A stretch of 64,000 nt of DNA from Bacillus marinisedimentorum (GTDB lineage Bacteria > Bacillota > Bacilli > Bacillales > Bacillaceae_O): contig NZ_LWBL02000026.1 in assembly GCF_001644195.2 (NCBI RefSeq), positions 62,001-126,000 of the forward strand, given 5' to 3'. Positions 53,753 to 62,410 of this stretch are shown here, piece after piece. Under the pieces are notes generated by a model. That model ran no database searches, was not told the DNA's origin, and saw only the letters and a program-made list of their open reading frames with translations. The first letter of the stretch is position 1; the number at the start of each line of letters is the position of its first letter. The position numbers were made by a program, and so were the translations under genes.

Positions 53753-55450
53753 CTAGATTTTAAACCGCCGCACAACCTCCTGAAGCTCTTCAGCCATCTG
53801 TGAGAGCGCATCTGCCGATGATGTGATTTCTTCCATGGAGGCAAGCTGCTCCTCGGTGGAAGCGGCGACTTCCTGTGACGACGCGGAATTTTCACGGGCG
53901 ATCGCTGACAGCTCAGCCGCGCTAAGAGAGAGTTCCTGCACACTTGCGGCCATTTGCTGTGCGGTTGCCGATACTTCTTCGATTTGCGGTGCGATTTCCC
54001 GCATTCCTCCGACGATTCCTTTGAATTTCCCGGCGGTTTCCCCGGCGATTTCCATGCCGTTTTTGACGTTATCACTGACATCCGCCATCGTTGTGACAGA
54101 TCGCTCGGTATCTTGCTGGATTGCTGCGATCAAATCGGAAATTTGTTTTGCTGATAGTTTGGACTGTTCGGCGAGTTTCCTGACTTCGTCTGCGACGACA
54201 GCAAAGCCTTTGCCGTGTTCACCGGCTCTGGCCGCTTCGATTGCAGCGTTAAGTGCCAGCAGGTTTGTCTGTTCGGAAATACCGCTTATGACCTCGCTGA
54301 TCTGTCCGATTTCTTTGGAGCGTTCACTGAGCGACTTTATGCTCTCGTTTGATTCAATTACCGCCCGGTCGATTGTGTTCATCTGATCGACGGTTTGTTT
54401 TACGAATGTTTCTCCGGTTTCGGCATGTTCGGCTGTTGAGTTGGCGAACTCGAAAACTTTATGGGTGCTTTCCGCGATTTTTGTAATGCCTGCTGAAACT
54501 TCTTCGATGGCAAACGTGTTTTTTTCCACTCCGCTAGTCTGGTTCTCGGCACTTCCGGCAATTTGTTCTATGGCTGAGGCGACCTGTTCGGTTGCGCTTG
54601 TCGTTTGGTCAGCACTTGCTGACAGCTGTTCGGATGCTGATGCTACGCTTTCGGATGTTGTGGTCACTTCCGTTATCAAGGATCCCAGTTTTTGTTTCAT
54701 ATTCTGGTAACTTGCAGCGATGACGCCAATCTCATCTTGTGAATGGTCCCGGATATCAGCGGTGAAGTCCCCTTCTCCCGCTTGTTCAAGGACCTCAGCG
54801 ATCACCGTCAGGCGCTTGCGGATTCTGCGGGCAAACCAGATGCCAATAAGGTTGGTTATAAGAATGATGACGGCCAGTGCACCAAAATACACTTTATTGA
54901 AGCTGCCGAGTGTCGCCTGGATAAACTCTTCAGATGCCCCTACGTAATAAATTCCGATGATTTCGCCGCTGCTGTTTTTGATCGGCATATAGGCTGTTTG
55001 ATAGTCTTTCCCGACGACATTTGCTTCGCCAAGAAAGACTTTGCCGTTTTTAAGCACAGTCTCATTCACTTCCTGCGAAACCGTCGTGCCGACCGCGCGT
55101 TTTCCATCCTTCTGGACATTCGTGGATATTCTTGTGTCCCCCTGGAAAATCGTCACCGTATCATGTGTCAGTTCGCCGATTTCATCGACGATTTCGTAGT
55201 TTTCGTTCAGTTTGGTATCGCCTTTGAAAAGACTCCCGCCCTTTATTTCCCAATCTCCCGGATATTTTTCATCAATATATCGATAAGACAGTGCGAGGTC
55301 TGACTTTGCTTTTTCAACAGCTGAATCTTTCAGTCCGCTTTTGACCTGAGTGTTGACGATGATTGAAACACTAACGGCCGTAAGGATAATTACCGAAACG
55401 ATAAGAAGGTTGATCTTATGTCCGATTTTCAATTTCTTTAAAACATTCAT
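53753..55450 (-). CDS. methyl-accepting chemotaxis protein with extracytoplasmic Cache-type sensor
   Basis: 565 residues. ATG at 55450 with AAAGGGGAC upstream; the frame extending to 55489 lacks a site. One transmembrane helix at about 10-32, an extracytoplasmic sensor ([39 protein letters not shown]: single-Cache 3 type pattern), a second helix at about 190-210, HAMP, and a cytosolic signalling tip [19 protein letters not shown] typical of MCPs, with a pentapeptide-free C-terminus. It senses small acids or sugars outside the cell and controls CheA. It follows cheW in a riboswitch-led operon. Confidence 0.92.
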   Translation of the reverse strand: MNVLKKLKIGHKINLLIVSVIILTAVSVSIIVNTQVKSGLKDSAVEKAKSDLALSYRYIDEKYPGDWEIKGGSLFKGDTKLNENYEIVDEIGELTHDTVTIFQGDTRISTNVQKDGKRAVGTTVSQEVNETVLKNGKVFLGEANVVGKDYQTAYMPIKNSSGEIIGIYYVGASEEFIQATLGSFNKVYFGALAVIILITNLIGIWFARRIRKRLTVIAEVLEQAGEGDFTADIRDHSQDEIGVIAASYQNMKQKLGSLITEVTTTSESVASASEQLSASADQTTSATEQVASAIEQIAGSAENQTSGVEKNTFAIEEVSAGITKIAESTHKVFEFANSTAEHAETGETFVKQTVDQMNTIDRAVIESNESIKSLSERSKEIGQISEVISGISEQTNLLALNAAIEAARAGEHGKGFAVVADEVRKLAEQSKLSAKQISDLIAAIQQDTERSVTTMADVSDNVKNGMEIAGETAGKFKGIVGGMREIAPQIEEVSATAQQMAASVQELSLSAAELSAIARENSASSQEVAASTEEQLASMEEITSSADALSQMAEELQEVVRRFKI

Positions 55451-55472
55451 TGACGAGTCCCCTTTTGTGTTA

Positions 55473-55940
55473 TTAGTTGGCACGTGCAAGCAACTGTTCG
55501 ACTTCTCCCATATTCGGAAGTTTTTCGATATCGAGGATGATGACCAGTCTGTTTTCCAGCCTGGCTACACCCGTTATGTAATCTCCATTGCTTTGCAAAA
55601 GCGGAGGCGCCGGCTGGATTGCTTTTTTCTCAATATCAAGCACCTCACTGCCTGAATCGACCAGCAGTCCGACATTGCCTCCGTTTAAAATGGCGATGAT
55701 AAGGCGCTGCTGGCCGTCTGAAGCAGGAGGTGACGAGACAGCCATCCGCTTCCGAAGGTCTATGACCGGCAACACCTCATCACGGAGATGGATCATGCCC
55801 ATTACATCATCGCTCGCATCTGGTACAGCAGTAATTTTCATCACATGTTCTATCGACCGGACCTGACTGATGCCGACCGCAAATTCTTCGTGCCCAAGCT
55901 GGACAATGATATACTTTGATTCCTGGTTTACGTCGATCAT
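55473..55940 (-). CDS. CheW-like chemotaxis coupling protein
   Basis: 155 residues. ATG at 55940 with GGGGGAG upstream; upstream extension to 56126 would run through the leader. Single CheW domain: [22 protein letters not shown], the conserved [19 protein letters not shown] and the C-terminal [18 protein letters not shown]. It joins MCPs to the CheA kinase at the cell pole. It precedes the MCP gene by 22 bp, so the pair is one transcript that starts with a c-di-GMP riboswitch leader. Confidence 0.92.
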   Translation of the reverse strand: MIDVNQESKYIIVQLGHEEFAVGISQVRSIEHVMKITAVPDASDDVMGMIHLRDEVLPVIDLRKRMAVSSPPASDGQQRLIIAILNGGNVGLLVDSGSEVLDIEKKAIQPAPPLLQSNGDYITGVARLENRLVIILDIEKLPNMGEVEQLLARAN

Positions 55941-56055
55941 TTTTCTCCCCCTTTTACATGAGAATTTCAAAATGAAATGGAAGGCGCCGGTTTGAAATTT
56001 GAAGTTAATACGGGTATAGCACCACTCCCCTGTCACAAACAAAAACTTTCCCCAT

Positions 56056-56085
56056 AAAAAAACTGCCCGATACAGTTTCAGGCAG
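56056..56085 (-). terminator. expression-platform terminator of the c-di-GMP riboswitch
   Basis: On the minus strand CTGCCT / GGGCAG stem, 11-base loop, then seven T residues. It lies between the riboswitch and the cheW start, inside the leader, so transcription into cheW-MCP must be decided here. Confidence 0.75.
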
Positions 56086-56120
56086 GCAAAAACAGGCTCA
56101 ATTAATCTTCTTGAAAAGAA

Positions 56121-56200
56121 GAGCAACTGGCTGGCGTGTCTACTGTGATAGAGTTAGCCCCTGTAGCTTTGCGTCCCGGCTTTTCAGCCGGTTTGCCAAA
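56121..56200 (-). ncRNA. c-di-GMP-I (GEMM) riboswitch leader of cheW-MCP
   Basis: Read on the minus strand: GGCAAACCGGC (56197 downward), a GAAA tetraloop hairpin CCGGCT-GAAA-AGCCGG, the diagnostic GGGACGCAAAGC (56178-56166), CTACAGGGGCTAA, a variable arm, then GCCAGCCAGTTGCT closing P1 with GGCAAAC. This matches the class I c-di-GMP aptamer, including the P1 bases and the GNRA loop. It precedes a terminator and the cheW-MCP pair. Whether ligand turns the genes on or off cannot be decided by inspection. Confidence 0.85.
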
Positions 56201-56299
56201 AACAGATATGTGTCCCTGGTGTGTGAAAAGTAATATGTATATGTGAATATTGTCATGATTCCATTTTACTGCATGTGAAATGGTAAGAATAGGGTATTG

Positions 56300-56313
56300 G
56301 GTAAGCGTTCTCA
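56300..56313 (+). promoter_or_regulatory. possible cre box between metA and cheW
   Basis: GGTAAGCGTTCTCA on the plus strand is TGAGAACGCTTACC on the minus strand, 12 of 14 matches to the CcpA consensus. It lies between the two divergent transcripts. The 508-bp gap 55941-56448 also holds the riboswitch, the leader terminator and the metA promoter. Confidence 0.4.
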
Positions 56314-56379
56314 AAAAGTTCATAAAATGTAAATTTATTCATCATGACTTTACCGCAGTACCTAAATAAAGGTTTATTG

Positions 56380-56409
56380 TTGTCATATTCGGCTGGTTCC
56401 CTTTATAAT
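56380..56409 (+). promoter_or_regulatory. sigma-A promoter of metA
   Basis: -35 TTGTCA (56380), spacer 18, -10 TATAAT (56404-56409), 40 bases before the GTG start. No SAM or T-box riboswitch is seen in this short leader. Confidence 0.7.
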
Positions 56410-56448
56410 TATGTTTACTGAAAATTCTAAATGGGGGAGGCCTGTGGG

Positions 56449-57360
56449 GTGCCGATAAATATTCCAAAGTTGCTGCCAGCCCGCGAAGTGCTGGAGAAAG
56501 AGAATATTTTCATAATGGATGAAGAAAGGGCGGTCACGCAGGATATCCGTCCATTGAACATATTGATCTTGAATTTGATGCCTGAAAAGGAGAAGACGGA
56601 GGGGCAGCTGCTTCGGCTGTTGGGAAACTCGCCGCTGCAGCTTAACATTTCGTTTTTGCGCACGGTCACGCATGAGTCAAAGAATGTAAGCAAGTCGCAT
56701 CTGGAACAGTTTTATATTTCATTTGATGATATTAAGCACCGGCGGTTTGACGGCTTGATCATAACAGGGGCTCCGATTGAACATTTGCCGTTTGAACAGG
56801 TGAATTACTGGCAGGAGCTCACGGAAATTATGGAATGGTCAAAGGAGCATGTCACCTCAGTCATGCATATATGCTGGGGTGCGCAAGCTGCGCTATATTA
56901 TCATTATGGAATCGATAAGGTCGGGCTTCCGGGCAAGTGTTCCGGCGTGTACCAGCATCAAGTGTTGCAGGCGCCGGGCATTGAACTGCTGCGCGGATTT
57001 GACGATGAGTTTCTGGCACCGGTTTCAAGGTATACCGATATTGACCTTGATCAATTGGAGAAAAGCGGGCAAGTGAAGCTGCTTGCATCTTCACCGGATG
57101 CGGGCCCGTTCCTGATGATGTCGGAAAACGGCCGCCATGTGATGGTGACCGGGCACCTCGAGTATGACACGGGAACGCTCGCTGACGAATATGCCCGCGA
57201 TACCGCGAAAGGACTCGATGTGGAAGTGCCGCGCAACTATTTTCCCGATAACGACCCGGAAAAGAGGCCGCTGAACCGCTGGCGCTCACATGCCCATCTG
57301 CTGTTTTCCAATTGGCTCAATTACTATGTTTACCAGGCGACTCCGTTTGAATGGGAGTAG
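56449..57360 (+). CDS. metA: homoserine O-acetyltransferase, MetA family
   Basis: 303 residues. GTG at 56449 with GGGGGAGG 8 bases upstream gives the usual [20 protein letters not shown] start. The active-site Cys is residue 142 (MHICWGAQ) and the catalytic dyad follows in VTGHLEYD. Residue 111 is Glu in TGAPIEHL, which in characterised MetA enzymes selects acetyl-CoA; Gly there gives succinyl-CoA. It therefore makes O-acetylhomoserine for methionine synthesis. It stands alone and ends in a strong terminator. The annotation name homoserine O-succinyltransferase would be misleading. Confidence 0.93.
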   Translation: MPINIPKLLPAREVLEKENIFIMDEERAVTQDIRPLNILILNLMPEKEKTEGQLLRLLGNSPLQLNISFLRTVTHESKNVSKSHLEQFYISFDDIKHRRFDGLIITGAPIEHLPFEQVNYWQELTEIMEWSKEHVTSVMHICWGAQAALYYHYGIDKVGLPGKCSGVYQHQVLQAPGIELLRGFDDEFLAPVSRYTDIDLDQLEKSGQVKLLASSPDAGPFLMMSENGRHVMVTGHLEYDTGTLADEYARDTAKGLDVEVPRNYFPDNDPEKRPLNRWRSHAHLLFSNWLNYYVYQATPFEWE

Positions 57361-57391
57361 ACAGGTGCCTGTCACCCGTCGAAGTTTGTCG
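57358..57391. repeat. REP-like motif A unit at the metA stop
   Basis: GACAGGTGCCTGTCACCCGTCGA starts inside the stop codon region, followed by GTTTGTCGAAG. In two halves: ACAGGTGCCTGTCAC and CGTCGAAGTTTGTCG. The unit overlaps the metA stop as the 3070 unit overlaps the E2 stop. Confidence 0.7.
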
Positions 57392-57395
57392 AAGA

Positions 57396-57436
57396 AAAAA
57401 CCGGTCCGCAAATAGTTTGCGGACCGGTTTTTGTAT
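57396..57436 (+). terminator. rho-independent terminator of metA
   Basis: A long perfect stem AAAAACCGGTCCGCAAA / TTTGCGGACCGGTTTTT with a 5-base loop. Confidence 0.9.
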
Positions 57437-57491
57437 TTGTTAAGGAAATTATAAAATGTAAGCGTTGAGGATAAAAAGCCAGAAGAGAACC

Positions 57492-57616
57492 GTCCAGCTC
57501 CAGGCGCCAGCGGCTATCGTCATAAGCGGAGATCCCCTCCGGGAGGAAAGAGCACCTCCCTGCGGGAACCCCCGCTTATGCGTACGCCGCTATGCGGGCG
57601 CCTTGCGCATTTGTTC
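57492..57616. repeat. 120-bp palindromic repeat, copy c
   Basis: Left arm GTCCAGCTCCAGGCGCCAGC then GGCTATCGTCATAAGCGG; right arm CCGCTTATGCGTACGCCGCT then ATGCGGGCGCC, pairing imperfectly with the left arm. A second hairpin CCTCCGGGAGG lies in the middle. It ends 9 bp from the stop codon of the DAACS gene. Confidence 0.75.
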
Positions 57617-57624
57617 TTGGAAGG

Positions 57625-58860
57625 TCAGGCGGCGGCTTTTTTCTCCGACTCGTCAACGACAGCTGCTCCGACAATATCGCCCATGACGTTGGAGGCTGTG
57701 CCGGCCATGCCGATGATGACATCGACGCCTGCGACGAGCGCTACGATTTCAAGCGGCAGGTTGAACAGGGATAGCACAGCCGATAACGTAACGAGGCCTG
57801 CTGCCGGTATGCCGGCTGTTCCGACTGACAGCAGCGTTCCAGTCAGAACGATGATGAACAGGTCGGCTAGAGCGAGCTGAATGCCTGTGACGTTGGCGGC
57901 AAAGACGATCGACACACCCATTCTGAGCGCCCCTCCGTCCGAGTTGAACACGGCACCGAGCGGGAGACTGAAGTTGGCCGTCCGCTCTGAGATGCCAGCC
58001 CGTTTGGCGGCTTCAATCGCCACTGGAAGGGAGGCAATGCTGCTTGATGTAAAGAACGCCGTCGTATAGGCATCTTTTGTTTTGCTGTAAAACTGCTTCA
58101 GCGAAATTTTGGAGCTTTTTAAAAACAGGCTGTAGACGAGAATCCAGAGCAGCACAATGCCAAGATAGAAGACACCCGTAAACCGGAGAAGCGAATTGAA
58201 AGTGTCCCAGCCCTGCCCGGCGAATGAAGTGGCAGTGATCGCCAGGATACCGACAGGCGCATAAAGCAAAATCCCTTTTAAAACGAGGAAGAACATTTCA
58301 TTGGCGGCCTGGAAAACCCTCTGCAGCAAATCCCCGTATTCGTTCATCGCCTCATCACCAGAAAAACGCATTTGTGAGATGGAAAAACCGATGATAACAG
58401 CAAGAAACAGGATCGCCATCAAATTTCCGGATGAGAATGCGGTAAACAGATTGTCAGGAATCATATTCAGCAGGACACCTGCAAATGAAGGCGATTCGGG
58501 CTTATCAACGGATGCATCAGGCAGCGTCAGCGACTCGCCCGGATTGAATAGGAGGGCGAGACCGAGGCCAATGAATACCGCAGCGGCCGTTGTCGAGATA
58601 TAGTAAAGGACCAGTTTCCCGCCCATCCTGCCGAGCTGGAGCGGGTTCATCTGATTGACCGCAAGCACAACGGTCAGAAAAACGACGGGAACGGCTATCA
58701 GATTCAACAGTTTGATCAAAACCGTCCCGAGCGGCTCAAGAAAACTGACGGACGGCCCGAACAGAGCACCGGCAGCAAGCCCGAGGATAAAACCTGCCGT
58801 CATTTTTATAAGCAGTGACGTTTCTTTATACTTCGTCCATAAATTCACCATTTTCACCAT
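57625..58860 (-). CDS. dicarboxylate/amino acid:cation symporter (DAACS family)
   Basis: 411 residues with eight main helices. The serine-rich loop TSSSIASLPVAIEAAKRAG, GIPAAGLVTLSAVL and the C-terminal cation motif GTASNVMGDIVGA are diagnostic of the GltP/DctA/SstT family. Substrates are glutamate, aspartate, serine or C4-dicarboxylates; not resolvable here. The ATG at 58860 has only a weak ribosome site; an internal ATG at 58851 is an alternative. Its 3' end is followed directly by a palindromic repeat and no separate terminator. Confidence 0.88.
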   Translation of the reverse strand: MVKMVNLWTKYKETSLLIKMTAGFILGLAAGALFGPSVSFLEPLGTVLIKLLNLIAVPVVFLTVVLAVNQMNPLQLGRMGGKLVLYYISTTAAAVFIGLGLALLFNPGESLTLPDASVDKPESPSFAGVLLNMIPDNLFTAFSSGNLMAILFLAVIIGFSISQMRFSGDEAMNEYGDLLQRVFQAANEMFFLVLKGILLYAPVGILAITATSFAGQGWDTFNSLLRFTGVFYLGIVLLWILVYSLFLKSSKISLKQFYSKTKDAYTTAFFTSSSIASLPVAIEAAKRAGISERTANFSLPLGAVFNSDGGALRMGVSIVFAANVTGIQLALADLFIIVLTGTLLSVGTAGIPAAGLVTLSAVLSLFNLPLEIVALVAGVDVIIGMAGTASNVMGDIVGAAVVDESEKKAAA

Positions 58861-58904
58861 CGCTTTATTAGTAATATGTGGTTAGTATACCATAGACCGT
58901 TACA

Positions 58905-58960
58905 GGTGCCTGTCACTTGTCGAATTCAATGCCGACATAAATCGACAAGTGACAGGCACC
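58905..58960. repeat. perfect REPIN-type doublet (motif A, inverted pair)
   Basis: GGTGCCTGTCACTTGTCGA (58905-58923) and its exact reverse complement (58942-58960) are separated by 18 bp. The 19-bp perfect arms can form a long hairpin. It lies 6 bp after the moeB stop and just upstream of the DAACS gene promoter area. Confidence 0.85.
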
Positions 58961-58966
58961 GCGACC

Positions 58967-59998
58967 TTAATTCCCCGCATACCTGGAGTAATACGACTTT
59001 GCCTCAGTGACATCTTCCACCCCCTGGACGAGGACACGGCCGTCTTTGAAAAAGATCATGGTGATGCGGTCATCGGGGGAAAAACGGACGAGGAATGGTG
59101 TTGTCTCCGTTTTCCCTGCTTTGTCAAGGCGCCGGGCTGTTTTTTCAAGATTTACATTCAATTTTGTGCGCGGATTGATTTGGACAGTGTCCCTGCCGCA
59201 GAGGGCAGTATAGTTTTCTTGGCTGCTTTCTGATTGATCGAGAAACTCATAGTGATGATGGACACACGCCGGGCAATCAGGGTTACGGCCCTGTGAGATA
59301 TCCATCTGGAAAAAGGAATTATGCCAGATCTCGAATTTTTCAAGATTGGGGCTCGGCCTGGCTCCGGTCAAGAGTTTCAGCGCTTCGACAGCTTCAAAAG
59401 ACCCGATGATATCCGTGATCGGCGAGATGACGCCAATCGTATCGCATGTTTCCCCAAGGCCAGACGGCAGATCGGGAAACAGGCAGCGGTAGCAGGGGGT
59501 TTCTTCCGGCACGATGACGGCAAACATGCCCCGCGAACTGACGGCACCGCCATAAATCCAGGGTGTATTGAACTTTATGGCGGCATCATTGATTAAATAA
59601 CGCGTCATAAAATTATCTGTGCCATCGACTATGACATCAAACCCTTTGAGCAATTCTTCCGCGTTATCTGGATTCAAATCCGCAAGCACCGGATCGACAG
59701 AGACAGTTGAATTGATCCTGGCCAATTTTTTCTCGGCCGCAATTACCTTGGGGAGGCGGTCAGCTGCATCGTCTTCATCAAACAGAGTCTGCCGCTGCAG
59801 GTTTGATTTTTCCACAAAATCACGGTCTATTATTCTTACAAAACCGACACCCGCACGGACAAGGTGGTTGGCGATGACTGTCCCCAGGGCACCCATTCCC
59901 ACGACTGCCGCCCGGCTTTTCATCAATTTCTGCTGGCCTTCTTCGCCGATCGGCTGGAAAAGAATTTGCCGGGAGTACCGTTCCATTTCCGAGTTCAT
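58967..59998 (-). CDS. MoeB/ThiF-family adenylyltransferase
   Basis: 343 residues. Starts RYSRQILFQPIGEEGQQKLM, then the nucleotide loop VVGMGALGTVIANHLVRAG and DRDFVEKSNLQRQTLFDE with conserved Arg/Gln. Zinc Cys pairs CYRCLFPD and CPACVHH are present. A C-terminal extension follows, as in MoeB of Bacillus. It activates the C-terminal glycine of a MoaD/ThiS sulfur carrier as an adenylate. A MoaD-like gene is present 2.4 kb away at 62.4 kb, flanking the AOR gene. Divergent from the AOR gene. Confidence 0.88.
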   Translation of the reverse strand: MNSEMERYSRQILFQPIGEEGQQKLMKSRAAVVGMGALGTVIANHLVRAGVGFVRIIDRDFVEKSNLQRQTLFDEDDAADRLPKVIAAEKKLARINSTVSVDPVLADLNPDNAEELLKGFDVIVDGTDNFMTRYLINDAAIKFNTPWIYGGAVSSRGMFAVIVPEETPCYRCLFPDLPSGLGETCDTIGVISPITDIIGSFEAVEALKLLTGARPSPNLEKFEIWHNSFFQMDISQGRNPDCPACVHHHYEFLDQSESSQENYTALCGRDTVQINPRTKLNVNLEKTARRLDKAGKTETTPFLVRFSPDDRITMIFFKDGRVLVQGVEDVTEAKSYYSRYAGN

Positions 59999-60181
59999 TT
60001 TTTATCCCTGCTTTCCTGAAACATTTACTTAAATTATAAAGCATAGATTAAGATAGGCTGAATAAAAAAAGGAGAAAATTACTATTCATAAAAAGGGATT
60101 TTAGCAGATAAGTCGAAATTATAAGATAGTTGTGCCGTGTTATTTTGACGGAGAAAAGAATGAAAGAGGTGTGTAGGATCA

Positions 60182-62005
60182 ATGAATCTCGGCGGGTTTA
60201 AAAACAAAGAAGTGCTTGTGGATTTGACGAGCGGTGACATTGGCTACAGGGAGATCAATGAAGAGGATGCCAAAAAGTATATTGGCGGACGCGGTCTTGG
60301 CGTAAAATATGTTTTTGACAATGGCCCTGATGTGGAACCGCTGTCAGACGAAAATATTTTATGTGTCATGACCGGGCCGGTTTCTGGATCAAGAACATCA
60401 ATGAGCGGCCGGCTTGCGGTTGTTACAAAATCACCGCTTACCGGGACAGTGACCGATTCCCATATGGGGGGCTGGACAGCGGCAAGGCTTAAGTGGGCTG
60501 GCATTGATAATATTATTTTCAAAGGCAAAAGTGACAGGCCGGTTTACCTTTATATCGAAAATGGCAGAGCGGAGCTGCATGAAGCGGCCGACCTGTGGGG
60601 CAAGAGCACAAGGGAAACTGTCAAAGCGATGAAGGATGAATATGGCGAAGAGGATTTGAGCGTCATGACCATCGGCCAGGCCGGTGAGCATCTTGTCCGC
60701 TATGCCTGTTTCATGAACGAACATGACCGTTCGGCAGGACGCGGCGGTACGGCAGCCGTTGCCGGATATAAAAACCTGAAGGCGATTGTCATCAAAGGGT
60801 CGCAGAAAGGCAATATGCCTGAGCCGAAACTGAAGGATGAATACAAAGAAGCGAATAAAAAAGCTGTCAAAGCGATCATGGAAGGCGGGCTGACCGCGCC
60901 GAACAAAGGCGGCCTGTCAGTATACGGTACAAACGTGCTCACGAACATCATCAACGAAGTCGGCGCGCTGCCTACAAGAAATTCGCAGCTTACCCACTGG
61001 GATGAAGCTGAAAAGCACAGCGGTGAATATGTCAATGAGCATCTTCTGGTGGCTAATAATACATGCCATGCATGCCCGGTTGCATGTAAGATTGAAGTCG
61101 AGGTCAAGGATGGCAAGTATAAAACCCGTGTTGAAAGCTTCGAATTCGAATCCTCCTGGGCGCTCGGTACGAACAGCGGATTGAGCAATTCGGAAGCGAT
61201 CGCCTACCTGATTGACCGCTGCAACGAGTACGGAATTGATACAATCGAACTCGGCAACGCGTTCTCCGCCACGATGGAAGCGCATGAAAAAGGCCTTGTC
61301 GACGAAAAGCTTGACTGGGGCGATGCCGATAAAATGATTGAAATGACAAGACAAGTCGCTTACCGTGAAGGATTCGGCGATGTACTGGCAGAAGGTCCTG
61401 CCCGCGCAACAGCAAGCTGGGGAGCGCCTGAACTGTCCATGTCTGTAAAAGGCCAATCCATCCCGGCTTATGACCCGCGCGGCATCCAGGGAATCGGCCT
61501 TGGCTATGCGACAAGTAACCGCGGTGCCTGCCACCTGCGCGGCTACACAGTTGCGAGTGAAATCGCAGGCATTCCGGAACCGACAGACCGCCTTGTGCCG
61601 GAAGGAAAAGGCGAACTGCTGAAAATATTCCAGGATATGCTGGCATTCTCTGACTCTATGGATATTTGTAAGTTCTCCTCCTTCTCTGAAAATGCCGAGC
61701 ATTATGCCGAGCAGTACAGCGGCATGACCGGCATTCCGATGACTGCTGAAGATGTCATGAAGGCAGGCGAGCGGATTTACAATATCGAGCGTTACTACAA
61801 TAACCTGGCCGGCTTCGACAAGCGCGAAGACGACTTCCTGCCGAAGCGCTTCACTGATGAGCCTGCTTCCGGCAACAGTGAAGGATCCGTCAGCCGCATG
61901 GATATCATGCTTGATGAATACTATCAAGTCCGCGGCTGGAAAGATGGCGTCGTCACTGAGGAGAAACTGAAAGAGCTGGGGATTGTTACACCGGCTAAGC
62001 AGTAA
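60182..62005 (+). CDS. tungsten-type aldehyde ferredoxin oxidoreductase (AOR family)
   Basis: 607 residues, the usual AOR length. N-terminal GGRGLGVKYVFD and the AOR motif GPVSGSRTSMSGRLAVVTKSPLTG bind the bis-pterin cofactor. Four cysteine ligands for a 4Fe-4S cluster: C295, C298, C302 (CHACPVAC) and C496 (MDICKF). The enzyme oxidises aldehydes to carboxylic acids with ferredoxin as acceptor and needs W- or Mo-bispterin. GAAAGAGGTG precedes the ATG at 60182. MoeB- and MoaD-like genes flank it, so cofactor supply is co-located. It ends with a strong terminator. Confidence 0.93.
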   Translation: MNLGGFKNKEVLVDLTSGDIGYREINEEDAKKYIGGRGLGVKYVFDNGPDVEPLSDENILCVMTGPVSGSRTSMSGRLAVVTKSPLTGTVTDSHMGGWTAARLKWAGIDNIIFKGKSDRPVYLYIENGRAELHEAADLWGKSTRETVKAMKDEYGEEDLSVMTIGQAGEHLVRYACFMNEHDRSAGRGGTAAVAGYKNLKAIVIKGSQKGNMPEPKLKDEYKEANKKAVKAIMEGGLTAPNKGGLSVYGTNVLTNIINEVGALPTRNSQLTHWDEAEKHSGEYVNEHLLVANNTCHACPVACKIEVEVKDGKYKTRVESFEFESSWALGTNSGLSNSEAIAYLIDRCNEYGIDTIELGNAFSATMEAHEKGLVDEKLDWGDADKMIEMTRQVAYREGFGDVLAEGPARATASWGAPELSMSVKGQSIPAYDPRGIQGIGLGYATSNRGACHLRGYTVASEIAGIPEPTDRLVPEGKGELLKIFQDMLAFSDSMDICKFSSFSENAEHYAEQYSGMTGIPMTAEDVMKAGERIYNIERYYNNLAGFDKREDDFLPKRFTDEPASGNSEGSVSRMDIMLDEYYQVRGWKDGVVTEEKLKELGIVTPAKQ

Positions 62006-62027
62006 AACAGGATACAGGTGAATGATG

Positions 62028-62056
62028 AAAGGCTTCCGCTGTGCGGAAGCCTTTTT
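62028..62056 (+). terminator. rho-independent terminator of the AOR gene
   Basis: AAAGGCTTCCGC / GCGGAAGCCTTT stem with a 3-base loop and following T residues. Confidence 0.9.
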
Positions 62057-62079
62057 GGTTTGATCGGGGTTGCCTACGG

Positions 62080-62116
62080 GATTGCCTGGCAATTGCCTCG
62101 CAATTGCCAGGCAATC
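62080..62116. repeat. motif B palindrome (REP-like)
   Basis: Two perfect 17-bp arms, GATTGCCTGGCAATTGC and its reverse complement, around a CTC loop. Parts of the same unit occur at 48597, 62771-62800 and 63841-63862, each next to motif A. Confidence 0.8.
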
Positions 62117-62130
62117 ATAGGTCTTTTTGA

Positions 62131-62409
62131 CTATCCGCCAATTCGGGTTGTTTTATAACGGTAGTTTTTAATAAGTTCATCAAGCTTCTCAGCTGACTCA
62201 GCGAGGAAGCGGATATGGACAGCGTTTACGATGAACGTTTTGGTGATGGCGACATCTTCTTCCCTGAGTATCTGGCCGCTCCAGCCGTCGCCTGTGTAGA
62301 TGAGGGGAAAGGCGTCGGTATCGCTCATTTTACGTCCGCCCAGCTCCTCGAAGTACATGCCGAGATGATTTAGATTTATGCCCCTGAACTCAAGGTCCCT
62401 GCTTTTCAT
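62131..62409 (-). CDS. conserved small protein of unknown function in the AOR cluster
   Basis: 92 residues. ATG at 62409, 1 base behind the moaD stop (TAAGATG), so coupled. The longer frame to 62442 overlaps moaD. It begins MKSRDLEFRGINLNHLGMYFEELGG, is mostly alpha/beta, and ends with a basic segment (KNYRYKTTRIGG). A central TGDGWSGQILREEDVAI-type stretch looks ligand-binding, but I recognise no family. Location behind moaD and facing an AOR gene suggests a role in the tungstopterin or AOR system. Confidence 0.65.
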   Translation of the reverse strand: MKSRDLEFRGINLNHLGMYFEELGGRKMSDTDAFPLIYTGDGWSGQILREEDVAITKTFIVNAVHIRFLAESAEKLDELIKNYRYKTTRIGG

Positions 62410-62410
62410 C

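Noticed and set aside
56314-56448. SAM (S-box) or T-box riboswitch expected before metA
   Set aside because: The metA leader after its promoter is only about 40 bases and no conserved S-box or T-box core is present.
60917-62092. 391-codon frame on the minus strand opposite the AOR gene
   Set aside because: It runs antisense to a well-supported AOR gene with four conserved Cys ligands, has no ribosome site and matches no family.
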